Source of the DNA: Micrococcales bacterium | GTDB taxonomy: Bacteria; Actinomycetota; Actinomycetes; S36-B12; UBA10799 | Direction: 5' to 3' | Assembly: GCA_016703125.1 (NCBI GenBank) | Contig: JADJCR010000001.1 | Span: forward strand, 124,001 to 188,000 | DNA: 64,000 nt | In this document: piece after piece, positions 1-7,466 of the stretch | Layout: every line of letters begins with the position of its first letter | Position numbering within the stretch: the first letter of the stretch is position 1 | Position numbers and translations under genes: made by a program | The notes under the pieces: model-generated | What the model saw: only the letters and a program-made list of their open reading frames with translations | Databases searched by the model: none | Told to the model about the DNA's origin: nothing

Positions 1-1044
1 GGGCGCGACCGGCGCGAGCACGGTCGGCGGGAACCAGAAGCCGGGGCCTTCGGGGGACGTACCGCGGAAGGCCACCGGCGCATCGTCAGGCACGTAGGCT
101 GCCACCGATGCGCGGTGGCCTGCGGAGATCAGCGGTCCCATCTCCGCGCTGTCGCGGGTTGGGTCTTCGACCCGCACCCCCTGCACAGCCGGTTCCAGCA
201 ACTCCATGAACCGGTCGAACACGCTGCGCTGCACCAGGATCCGGGAGCGGGCGCAGCAGTCCTGGCCGGCGTTGTCGAACACGCCGTACGGCGCGGTGGC
301 GGCGGCCTTGTCCAGGTCGGCGTCGGCGAAGACGATGTTGGCGCTCTTCCCCCCGAGTTCCAACGTCACCCGCTTCACCTGCGGGGCGCACTTGGCCATG
401 AGGGCGGTGCCCACTTCGGTGGAACCGGTGAACACGATCTTGCGCACTGCCGGATGCGTGACGAGGCGTTCGCCAACCACTGAACCGGGGCCAGTCACCA
501 CGCTGAAGACGCCCGGCGGGATCCCCGCCTCCAGTGCCAACTGCGCGAGGCGCAGGGCCGTGAGTGGGGTCATTTCGGCCGGTTTGAGAACGACGGTGTT
601 GCCCGCTGCCAGCGCGGGGGCGAAACCCCACCCGGCGATCGGCATCGGGAAGTTCCAGGGCACAATCACGCCGACGACGCCCAGTGGCTCCTGGAAGGTC
701 AGGTCGACACCGCCGGGCACCGGGATCTGCTTGCCGTGCAATCGCTCGGGCGCCGCTGCGTAGTAGTGCAGGACATCGCGGACGTTGCCGGCCTCCCAGC
801 GGGCGTTGGCGATGGTGTGGCCGGAGTTGTGGACCTCGATAGCGGCCAGTTCCTCCACCTGGGCGTCCACCAGGACGGCGAACCGCCGCAGCAGACGGCC
901 CCGATCACCGGGGGCGACCGCCCGCCACGCCGGGAAGGCCGCCTGGGCGCCGGAGATGATCTCGTCGACGGCCTCCACGGTCATGCGGGGGACGTCCGCG
1001 ACGACCTCTTCGGTGGCGGGGTTGATGACGGCGAATGTCTGCAT
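1..1044 (-). CDS. Aldehyde dehydrogenase, NAD(P)-dependent (3' end outside window)
   Basis: An open frame from ATG at 1044 runs off the left edge without a stop, giving the first 348 residues of a protein of usual length about 450-490. Visible family landmarks are PWNFP (residues 129-133, Asn131), the cofactor Lys154 in VLKPAE, the general-base Glu229 in LELGGKS, and catalytic Cys263 in GQDCC. The family oxidises aldehydes to carboxylic acids in the cytoplasm. The start codon lies directly after the stop of the upstream glutamine-synthetase-like gene, so the two are co-transcribed. Inference: it oxidises a gamma-glutamylated amino-aldehyde made after that ligase, as in Puu-like polyamine or ethanolamine use. 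Substrate cannot be fixed from sequence. Confidence 0.93.
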   Translation of the reverse strand, partial: MQTFAVINPATEEVVADVPRMTVEAVDEIISGAQAAFPAWRAVAPGDRGRLLRRFAVLVDAQVEELAAIEVHNSGHTIANARWEAGNVRDVLHYYAAAPERLHGKQIPVPGGVDLTFQEPLGVVGVIVPWNFPMPIAGWGFAPALAAGNTVVLKPAEMTPLTALRLAQLALEAGIPPGVFSVVTGPGSVVGERLVTHPAVRKIVFTGSTEVGTALMAKCAPQVKRVTLELGGKSANIVFADADLDKAAATAPYGVFDNAGQDCCARSRILVQRSVFDRFMELLEPAVQGVRVEDPTRDSAEMGPLISAGHRASVAAYVPDDAPVAFRGTSPEGPGFWFPPTVLAPVAP

Positions 1045-2397
1045 CTAGAGCCTTTCGAAACCGCGGTAGCGCTCCCAGTCCGTCACAGCCTCACCGAAGG
1101 CCTGCAGTTCGATGCGGGCCATGTTCGCGTAGTGCTGCTGGACCTCCTCGCCGAACGTGGCGGCCACCCACGGCGAGGACTCCCACAGGTGCAGGGCGGT
1201 GGTCAGGTTGTCCGGCAGGCGATCGGTCTGCACCTGGTAGGCGTTCCCACTCAGCGCCGGCTCGAGTTCGAGGCCCTGCTGGATCCCGTCGAGACCGGCC
1301 GCGACCATTGCCGCCACCGCGAGATAGGGGTTCACATCACCGCCCGGGGCGCGGTTCTCCAGTCGTAGCGACGGTCCGTGCCCCACCAGCCGGAGCGCGC
1401 ACGTCCGGTTGTCCCGGCCCCACCTGATGGCGGTGGGGGCGAACGATCCGGGCACGAAGCGCTTGTACGAATTGATGTTCGGCGCGAAGAGCAGCGAGAC
1501 CTCGCGCATGTGGGCCAGTTGCCCGGCGATGAACGCCCGGCCCAGCGCGGACAGGCCGTCGGGATCGGTGTCGTCAGCCAGGACCATCTCGTCCTGGTGT
1601 CCGCGCAGTGAAAGGTGGATGTGGCAGGAGTTGCCCTCACGGTGGTCGTACTTCGCCATGAACGTGATCGCCGTGCCCTCCTGCGCCGCGATCTCCTTGG
1701 CTCCGGTCTTGTAGACCACGTGGTCGTCGCAGGCGGTCAGTGCGTCGGCGTAACGGAAGACGATCTCGTGCTGACCGTGGTTGCACTCGCCCTTGACACT
1801 CTCGACGTACATCCCCGCGCCGGCCATGGCCAGGCGAATGCGGCGCAGCAGCGGTTCGATCCGCGAGGTGCCCTGGATCGAGTAGTCCACGTTGTACTGG
1901 TTGGCCGGGCTCAGGTCCCGATACCCCTGACGCCAGGCCTGCTCGTAGGAGTCACTGAAGACGATGAACTCGAGTTCTGTGCCCGCGAAGGCCTGCAGTC
2001 CGGCGTCTGCGAGCCGGGCGAGCTGCGCCTTGAGCACCTGCCGCGGGCTGGCATCGACGCCGCGACCGTCCTCCCACAGGACATCGGCCTGCACCATCGC
2101 CGTGGCCGGGTGCCAGGGGATACGCCGCAGTGTCCCGAAGTCCGGCTGCATGACGAAGTCGCCGTAGCCGCTGTGCCAGGAAGCCATCTGGTAGCCGTCG
2201 ACGGTGTTCATGTCCACGTCCACGGCCAGCAGGTAACTGCACCCCTCAGTTCCGTGATGCGCGACCTGTTCGAGGAAGAAGGGTCCGTGCAGCCGCTTGC
2301 CCTGCAGCCGGCCTTGCATGTCGGTCATTGCGACGATGACCGTCTCGATGTGACCGGCGTCGATCTCCTGGCGTAGCACCGGCAAGTCGAAGGTCAT
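1045..2397 (-). CDS. Glutamine synthetase family protein (gamma-glutamyl amine ligase type)
   Basis: A 450-residue protein with the GS beta-grasp N-terminus (MTDMQGRLQGKRL) and GS catalytic landmarks: AGTELEFIVF, the ATP-site stretch GNSCHIHLSL and LRLENRAPGGDVNPYLA. It lacks the C-terminal adenylylation region of housekeeping GlnA and ends at WERYRGFERL. Family knowledge: such GlnA-like paralogues (PuuA, Streptomyces GlnA3/GlnA4) ligate glutamate to polyamines or ethanolamine rather than ammonium. The start at 2397 (MTFDL) is preferred over an upstream in-frame ATG at 2493, which would overlap the NIL gene and add unconserved sequence. It is 4 nt from the NIL gene stop and abuts the aldehyde dehydrogenase. 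The catabolic role is inferred. Confidence 0.9.
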   Translation of the reverse strand: MTFDLPVLRQEIDAGHIETVIVAMTDMQGRLQGKRLHGPFFLEQVAHHGTEGCSYLLAVDVDMNTVDGYQMASWHSGYGDFVMQPDFGTLRRIPWHPATAMVQADVLWEDGRGVDASPRQVLKAQLARLADAGLQAFAGTELEFIVFSDSYEQAWRQGYRDLSPANQYNVDYSIQGTSRIEPLLRRIRLAMAGAGMYVESVKGECNHGQHEIVFRYADALTACDDHVVYKTGAKEIAAQEGTAITFMAKYDHREGNSCHIHLSLRGHQDEMVLADDTDPDGLSALGRAFIAGQLAHMREVSLLFAPNINSYKRFVPGSFAPTAIRWGRDNRTCALRLVGHGPSLRLENRAPGGDVNPYLAVAAMVAAGLDGIQQGLELEPALSGNAYQVQTDRLPDNLTTALHLWESSPWVAATFGEEVQQHYANMARIELQAFGEAVTDWERYRGFERL

Positions 2398-2401
2398 CTG
2401 T

Positions 2402-2641
2402 TCAGCCCTCGACGATGTCGCCCTCGGCGCGCTCGACCCCGATGCCCTGGCCGGCCAGATACTGCTTGGCCCGGCGGATGCTCTCAGCGTCACCGTCGAG
2501 TTCCACGACCATCCACCCGAGGTGGTTCTCGATCGCCGCGCGGCGGATGTTGGGGATGACGTCGAAGTCGGTCACGATCCGGTAGATCACCGGCTCGGTG
2601 GCCCGGGTCTCGGGGAAGGTCAGCAGGAGGTGTTCGGCCAT
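2402..2641 (-). CDS. Small stand-alone NIL domain protein
   Basis: A 79-residue protein (MAEHLLLTFPETRATEPVIY...) with the pattern of the NIL domain, the ACT-like ferredoxin-fold module at the C-terminus of the methionine importer ATPase MetN: a beta strand, YRIVTDFDV, then IRRAAIENHLGWMVVELDGD. In MetN the domain binds methionine as an allosteric signal; free-standing copies have no settled role. It is the first gene of the leftward cluster with the GS-like ligase and aldehyde dehydrogenase. A sensor or regulatory subunit role is only a guess. Confidence 0.8.
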   Translation of the reverse strand: MAEHLLLTFPETRATEPVIYRIVTDFDVIPNIRRAAIENHLGWMVVELDGDAESIRRAKQYLAGQGIGVERAEGDIVEG

Positions 2642-2716
2642 GGTGGCAGCCTACGCGCCGGCAGGTGTCTCGTGCGGTGCTGTCCGCCCGTGGGTTCGCG
2701 TGCCCGAGGTCCCCTT

Positions 2717-2722
2717 TAGCCT
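2717..2722 (+). promoter_or_regulatory. -10 box of leuB (leaderless)
   Basis: TAGCCT followed by exactly six bases and the leuB ATG. Transcription would start at or next to the A of the start codon, and no Shine-Dalgarno sequence precedes it. Confidence 0.65.
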
Positions 2723-2728
2723 TTACCC

Positions 2729-3757
2729 ATGGCATATCGGATCGCGACCATCCCCGGCGACGGGATCGGCTCAGAGGTGGTGGAACAGGCGCTGCGGGTG
2801 CTTGCAGCCACGGGTGTCGCCATCGAGACCACCGAGTTCGATCTCGGAGCGGCCCGGTACAACGCCACAGGCGAGGTCCTGCCCGATGCTGAGCTCGAGT
2901 CGATCCGCTCCTACGACGCCATCCTGCTCGGTGCAGTGGGTGACCCCAGCGTTCCGCCCGGTGTCCTCGAGCGCGGGCTGCTGCTGAGACTACGGTTCGG
3001 GCTCGACCACCACGTCAACCTGCGCCCGGTGAAGCTCTACCCCGGTGTGCGCACCCCGCTGGCGGGCAAGGGCCCTGAACACATCGACATGGTCGTGTGC
3101 CGCGAGGGCACGGAAGGACCGTATGTCGGGGCCGGCGGGGCCATGCGGGTGGGGACGCCGCACGAGATCGCGGTCGAAGAGAGCCTCAACACCCGCTTCG
3201 GCGTGGAGCGCATCGTGCGCGACGCGTTCCAGCGGGCCTCCCGCCGCCGGGGCAAGGTCACGCTCGTGCACAAGACCAACGTCCTGACCAACGCCGGCTC
3301 GCTGTGGCAGCGGACGTTCGAAGAGGTGGCTGAGAAGTACCCGGACATCGAGACCGACTACTGCCACGTCGACGCCGCGAGCATGTTCTTCTTGACCTCG
3401 CCCGAGCGCTTCGACGTCGTGGTGACCGACAACCTGTTCGGCGACATCCTCACCGACATCGGTGCGGCCATCGCCGGCGGCATCGGGCTGTCTGCCAGCG
3501 GAAACCTCGATGTGACGCGCCGCAATCCGAGTATGTTCGAGCCTGTACACGGTTCGGCGCCGGACATCGCCGGGCAGGGTAAGGCCGATCCCACGGCCAC
3601 CGTGCTCAGTGTGTCCATGATGCTGGACCACCTCGGTGAACAGGAGGCTGCGATGGCGGTTGAGAAGGCGGTGACCGAAGACCTGGCGACGCGTGGCGAC
3701 GCCGTACGCAGCACCTCGCAGATCGGCGACGACCTCGTGGGACGGGTGACGGGATGA
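2729..3757 (+). CDS. leuB: 3-isopropylmalate dehydrogenase
   Basis: A 342-residue beta-decarboxylating dehydrogenase. N-terminal IPGDGIG, the substrate-arginine region with LRPVKLYPG, and the metal/NAD signature VVTDNLFGDILTDIGAA are all present, and the length fits LeuB. It oxidises and decarboxylates 3-isopropylmalate with NAD+ in leucine synthesis. The same enzyme usually also acts on beta-methyl-malate in the citramalate route to 2-ketobutyrate; its position two genes before cimA supports that double use here. The stop overlaps the ilvE ATG (ATGA), so the two are translationally coupled. leuCD lie 6 kb downstream in a separate unit; no leuA is in the window. Confidence 0.95.
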   Translation: MAYRIATIPGDGIGSEVVEQALRVLAATGVAIETTEFDLGAARYNATGEVLPDAELESIRSYDAILLGAVGDPSVPPGVLERGLLLRLRFGLDHHVNLRPVKLYPGVRTPLAGKGPEHIDMVVCREGTEGPYVGAGGAMRVGTPHEIAVEESLNTRFGVERIVRDAFQRASRRRGKVTLVHKTNVLTNAGSLWQRTFEEVAEKYPDIETDYCHVDAASMFFLTSPERFDVVVTDNLFGDILTDIGAAIAGGIGLSASGNLDVTRRNPSMFEPVHGSAPDIAGQGKADPTATVLSVSMMLDHLGEQEAAMAVEKAVTEDLATRGDAVRSTSQIGDDLVGRVTG

Positions 3758-4848
3758 CCGACTTCGCCATCGAACTGTCCCCGACGCCGCGCAACGACCA
3801 GCAGCGGCAGGCGATCCTCGCCGACCCCGGCTTCGGCCGACACTTCACCGACCACATGGTGAGCATCCGTTTCGACCGCGGGCGCGGGTGGTACGAGCCC
3901 AGCGTGGTCCCCTACGGGCCCATCTCCTTGGACCCGGCGACGAACTTCATCCACTACGGGCAGTCGATCTTCGAGGGGATGAAGGCCTACCGCCACGCCG
4001 ACGGGCACATCCGCACGTTCCGGCCGCTGAAGAACGCGCACCGTTTCCGGGCCTCTGCCCGGCGACTGGCGATGCCGGAGATTCCCGCGGAGATGTTCAT
4101 CCAATCCCTGGTCGAACTCGCGCGCATTGATGGCGCCTGGGTGCCGTCGGACCCCGAGAAGTCGCTGTACCTGCGGCCTTTCATGTTCTCCACCGAGGTG
4201 GGGCTGGGGGTGAAGCCGGCGGATGAGTATCAGTACCTGCTCATCGCCTCGCCGGCTGGGGCCTACTTCCCGCGCGGTGTGGCGCCGGTGTCGGTGTGGC
4301 TCACCCCGGACTACGTTCGCGCAGCGGTGGGTGGAACCGGGGAGGCGAAGTGCGCAGGCAACTACGCCGCGTCCTTGATCGCCCAGGCCGAGGCGAGCCT
4401 GCACGGCTGTGACCAGGTGGTGTGGCTGGACGCCAAGGAGCACGAGTGGGTCGAGGAGATGGGCGGGATGAACCTGTTCTTCGTCTTCGGCACCGGCGAT
4501 TCCGCGCGACTGGTGACGCCGCCGCTGACGGGGTCGCTACTCCCCGGGGTGACCCGCGACTCGATCCTCATCATGGCCCAGCAGGATCTCGGCATCTCAG
4601 TGTCCGAGGAGCCCGTGAGCGTCACCCAGTGGAAGGCCGGGTGCGAATCCGGTGAGATCTCCGAGGTCTTCGCCTGCGGCACGGCGGCCGTGATCACGCC
4701 GGTCGGGGAGGTCAAGAGTCGCATCGGTGCCTGGGCGGTGTCCGATGGCGGGGCAGGCCCGATCACGATGCGCTTGCGCAACGCCCTGCTCAGCCTGCAG
4801 TCGGGGCAGAGCCCGGACACTCACGCCTGGATGTACGAACTGGCGTGA
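3754..4848 (+). CDS. ilvE: Branched-chain amino-acid aminotransferase
   Basis: A 364-residue fold-type IV PLP enzyme of the long actinobacterial/eukaryotic BCAT type. The PLP lysine is Lys199 in GTGEAKCAGNYAAS. Other landmarks are IFEGMKAYR (residues 72-80), LRPFMFSTE and the phosphate-binding EVFACGTAAVITPVG near the C-terminus. It catalyses the last step of Leu, Ile and Val synthesis with glutamate as amino donor. It begins inside the leuB stop (ATGA) and so depends on leuB translation. About 210 bp separate it from cimA, which has its own leader region. Confidence 0.96.
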   Translation: MTDFAIELSPTPRNDQQRQAILADPGFGRHFTDHMVSIRFDRGRGWYEPSVVPYGPISLDPATNFIHYGQSIFEGMKAYRHADGHIRTFRPLKNAHRFRASARRLAMPEIPAEMFIQSLVELARIDGAWVPSDPEKSLYLRPFMFSTEVGLGVKPADEYQYLLIASPAGAYFPRGVAPVSVWLTPDYVRAAVGGTGEAKCAGNYAASLIAQAEASLHGCDQVVWLDAKEHEWVEEMGGMNLFFVFGTGDSARLVTPPLTGSLLPGVTRDSILIMAQQDLGISVSEEPVSVTQWKAGCESGEISEVFACGTAAVITPVGEVKSRIGAWAVSDGGAGPITMRLRNALLSLQSGQSPDTHAWMYELA

Positions 4849-4944
4849 CGGGCGGGTGGATCCCTCGCCCAGCGCCGCGGCCGGTCGGCACCCATGCCAG
4901 GCGACCCTCGCGCCCTGGGCGACCCTCGCATGCCGCCGATGTGC

Positions 4945-4950
4945 CACACT
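4945..4950 (+). promoter_or_regulatory. -10 box of the cimA leader
   Basis: CACACT with six bases before the ATG of the 12-codon leader ORF. The same CACACT-N6-start layout precedes ftsY (32200) and the CDF gene (58254 minus), which argues that this is a real leaderless promoter and that the leader ORF is translated. Confidence 0.55.
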
Positions 4951-4956
4951 GGCCCC

Positions 4957-4995
4957 ATGCGTTCCGCGCTGATTATCGACAGGCGCATCGGCTGA
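4957..4995 (+). CDS. Putative leader (attenuator) peptide of cimA
   Basis: A 12-codon ORF, MRSALIIDRRIG, ending 65 nt before cimA. Three of 12 codons are Ile (att, atc, atc) and one is Leu. Its last codons overlap the left arm of a 9-bp perfect stem (4983-4991 with 5004-5012), and a GC-rich hairpin followed by five T lies between it and cimA. This is the layout of transcription attenuation by ribosome stalling. Citramalate synthase leads to isoleucine, which fits Ile codons as the sensor. By eye I found no strong alternative antiterminator pairing, so the exact switch is unresolved. Confidence 0.55.
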   Translation: MRSALIIDRRIG

Positions 4996-5014
4996 CACCG
5001 TCACCGATGCGCTG

Positions 5015-5044
5015 ACCCTCGTGCCCTCGGGCCCGGGGGTTTTT
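5015..5044 (+). terminator. Attenuator-type intrinsic terminator before cimA
   Basis: Seven pairs (5015-5021 with 5034-5040, one being T-G), then a T/C mismatch, then three more G-C pairs around a CTCG loop, followed by a T run 5040-5044. It sits 16 bp before the cimA ATG and 19 bp after the leader-peptide stop, so it can only act on cimA readthrough. Confidence 0.6.
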
Positions 5045-5060
5045 CGTTGGAAGGATTGAC

Positions 5061-6641
5061 ATGGACCAGCAGTTCCAGTTGTTCGACACCACGCTGCGCG
5101 ACGGGGCGCAGCGCGAAGGCATCTCCTTCTCGGTGGAGGACAAACTGGCCATCTGTCGCCTGCTCGACGAGTACGGCGTGGGTTTCATCGAAGGGGGCTG
5201 GCCCGGTGCCATGCCCAAAGACACCGAGTTCTTCGCCCGGGCCGCCGATGAACTGAAACTGCGCAACGCCACCCTGGTCGCGTTCGGGGCCACCCGAAAA
5301 GCCGGTGTGGACGTGGCCGAGGACCCGCAGGTGGCGGCTCTGCTGGACAGTGGGGCGCCGGTGATCACGCTGGTCGCCAAGTCCGACATCCGGCATGTCC
5401 GGGAGGCGCTGCGGACGACCCCCGAGGAGAACCTCGCCATGGTCACCGACACAGTCCGGTACTTGTTGGCCCAGGGCCGCCGGGTCTTCGTCGACTGTGA
5501 GCACTTCTTCGACGGGTACAAACACGACGCCGACTACGCGGTCTCCGTGGCGCGCGCCGCGCTGGACGCCGGGGCCGAGGCGGCGGTGATGTGTGACACG
5601 AACGGCGGCATGCTGCCCACAGGCCTCTCCCGGATCGTCACGGACGTGCACTCCAAGGTGAGCGGCCGGCTCGGCATCCACTGTCAGGACGACACCGGAT
5701 GCGCGATCGCGAACACCGTGGCAGCAGTCGAGGCCGGGGCCACTCATGCCCAGTGCACGGCCAACGGGTACGGAGAGCGCACCGGCAACGCCGACCTGTT
5801 CGTCGTGGCCGCGAACCTGGAACTCAAACTCGGACTGCAGGTACTGCCGGAAGGCCACCTGCGCGAATCCGTGCGGATCTCGCACGCCATCGCGGAGATC
5901 GCCAACATCGCCCCGGACACTCATCAGCCGTACGTCGGCGTCAGCTCCTTCGCGCACAAGGCCGGGCTTCACGCCAGCGCACTGAAGGTCAACTACGACC
6001 TGTACAACCACGAGGACGCGTCCGTGGTGGGAAACGACATGCGGGTGCTGGTCACGGAGATGGCCGGGCGGGCGTCGGTGGAGTTGAAGGGCAAGGAACT
6101 CGGGTACGACCTCTCGGAGGACCCGGCGCTGCTCGCGCGCGTGGTCGATCGGGTCAAGGAGCTCGAGGCTCGCGGGTGGACGTTCGAAGCCGCGGACGCC
6201 TCCTTCGAACTGCTCATCGTCGATGAGCGCGAGCACGGCCGCACCCGTCCTTTCACCGTGGAGTCGTGGCGCACCATCGTGGAGCAGCGCATCGACGGCG
6301 AGGTCGTCAGCGAGGCGACGGTGAAGGTGGTCGCCGACGATCAGCGGATGGTCGCGGTGGGGGAGGGCAACGGTCCGGTGAACGCGCTGGACAATGCCCT
6401 GCGCTCGGCGCTCACCGAGCTCTACCCCGAGCTGGCGGCCCTGCACCTCGTGGACTACAAAGTCCGCATCCTCGAGGGGGTCAGAGGCACCGGCGCGGTC
6501 ACGCGCACGCTGGTCGGGACCACCGATGGTACGCGGCGGTGGGACACCGTCGGGGTGCACGAGAACGTCATCGCCGCGTCGTGGATGGCGCTCGAGGACG
6601 CGTTCGGCTACGGCCTGCTGGGAGTCGAGCGGGGGGACTGA
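5061..6641 (+). CDS. cimA: Citramalate synthase
   Basis: A 526-residue member of the isopropylmalate/homocitrate synthase family. The N-terminus FDTTLRDGAQREGISFS carries the substrate and metal residues of the DRE-TIM barrel, with the metal-site region SSFAHKAGLHASA further on. The C-terminal about 140 residues form the LeuA-type allosteric dimer domain. The opening and the GGWPGAMPKDTEFF stretch are typical of the long CimA group rather than LeuA. It condenses pyruvate and acetyl-CoA to (R)-citramalate, the threonine-independent start of isoleucine synthesis. GGAAGG lies 8 nt upstream. Expression is probably set by the leader described at 4945-5044. Confidence 0.9.
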   Translation: MDQQFQLFDTTLRDGAQREGISFSVEDKLAICRLLDEYGVGFIEGGWPGAMPKDTEFFARAADELKLRNATLVAFGATRKAGVDVAEDPQVAALLDSGAPVITLVAKSDIRHVREALRTTPEENLAMVTDTVRYLLAQGRRVFVDCEHFFDGYKHDADYAVSVARAALDAGAEAAVMCDTNGGMLPTGLSRIVTDVHSKVSGRLGIHCQDDTGCAIANTVAAVEAGATHAQCTANGYGERTGNADLFVVAANLELKLGLQVLPEGHLRESVRISHAIAEIANIAPDTHQPYVGVSSFAHKAGLHASALKVNYDLYNHEDASVVGNDMRVLVTEMAGRASVELKGKELGYDLSEDPALLARVVDRVKELEARGWTFEAADASFELLIVDEREHGRTRPFTVESWRTIVEQRIDGEVVSEATVKVVADDQRMVAVGEGNGPVNALDNALRSALTELYPELAALHLVDYKVRILEGVRGTGAVTRTLVGTTDGTRRWDTVGVHENVIAASWMALEDAFGYGLLGVERGD

Positions 6642-6674
6642 CGTCCGGCGGCCACCGGCCCGCGACTGCGCAAG

Positions 6675-6680
6675 TAGGCT
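6675..6680 (+). promoter_or_regulatory. -10 box of FAH-family gene (leaderless)
   Basis: TAGGCT, then six bases, then the GTG start at 6687. No Shine-Dalgarno sequence is present between them. Confidence 0.65.
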
Positions 6681-6686
6681 CGTCCC

Positions 6687-7466
6687 GTGAGGATTGCGCG
6701 CTACCGGCACGACGGGGATGTCAGTTACGGGATCGTGGACGGGGAGATCGTCCGGCAGATCGCGGGGACTCCGTTCCCGACGGTGGCCGGCATCGAGGTC
6801 ACCGGTGCCGAGGTCCACATCGACGACGTGGATCTGCTCGCGCCGGTGCTGCCGACCAAGATCATCGCCGTGGCGAAGAACTACGTCGACCACGCCGCCG
6901 AGATGGGCGGGGACGTGCCGTCCGAACCGATGATCTTCCTCAAGCCCTCGACCGCTGTCATCGGCCCCGAGGCCGTCATCGCCTTGCCGGAGCAGTCCCA
7001 GCGGGTCGAGCACGAGGCCGAACTCGCAGTGGTCATCGGCCGGCTGTGCAAAGACGTTCCCGAGGACCGGGTGAACGACGTGGTCCTCGGCTACACGTGC
7101 GCCAATGACGTGACCGCCCGCGACCTGCAAGCCACGGATGGCCAGTGGGGCCGGGCCAAGGGGTTCGACACCTTCTGCCCGCTCGGGCCATGGATCAGCA
7201 CGGATGTCGACCCCACCGACCTGGCGATCGAGTGCGAGGTCAACGATCAGATCCGGCAGGACGGAACGACCGCCGACATGGTCCGCGGTGTGCCCGAACT
7301 CGTCGCGTGGATCAGCCGGATCATGACGCTGGTGCCCGGCGATGTGATCCTCACCGGTACCCCGGCCGGCGTCGGGCCGTTGCGCACCGGCGACATGGTG
7401 ACGGTCACGATCGAGGGCATCGGCACCCTCGACAACATGGTCAGCGACTCAGGAGTCTTCGCATGA
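6687..7466 (+). CDS. Fumarylacetoacetate hydrolase family protein
   Basis: A 259-residue protein with a short N-terminal domain followed by the FAH fold. Metal-ligand regions are VEHEAELAVVIG and the conserved CANDVTARDLQ, and it ends with LTGTPAGVGPL and GIGTLDNMV. The family includes acylpyruvate hydrolases, oxaloacetate tautomerases/decarboxylases and 2-hydroxyhepta-2,4-diene-1,7-dioate isomerases; sequence does not separate them. It is a frequent neighbour of gltX in actinobacteria. It has its own leaderless promoter, and its stop overlaps the gltX ATG (ATGA). General oxaloacetate or acylpyruvate housekeeping is likely but not proven. Confidence 0.88.
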   Translation: MRIARYRHDGDVSYGIVDGEIVRQIAGTPFPTVAGIEVTGAEVHIDDVDLLAPVLPTKIIAVAKNYVDHAAEMGGDVPSEPMIFLKPSTAVIGPEAVIALPEQSQRVEHEAELAVVIGRLCKDVPEDRVNDVVLGYTCANDVTARDLQATDGQWGRAKGFDTFCPLGPWISTDVDPTDLAIECEVNDQIRQDGTTADMVRGVPELVAWISRIMTLVPGDVILTGTPAGVGPLRTGDMVTVTIEGIGTLDNMVSDSGVFA

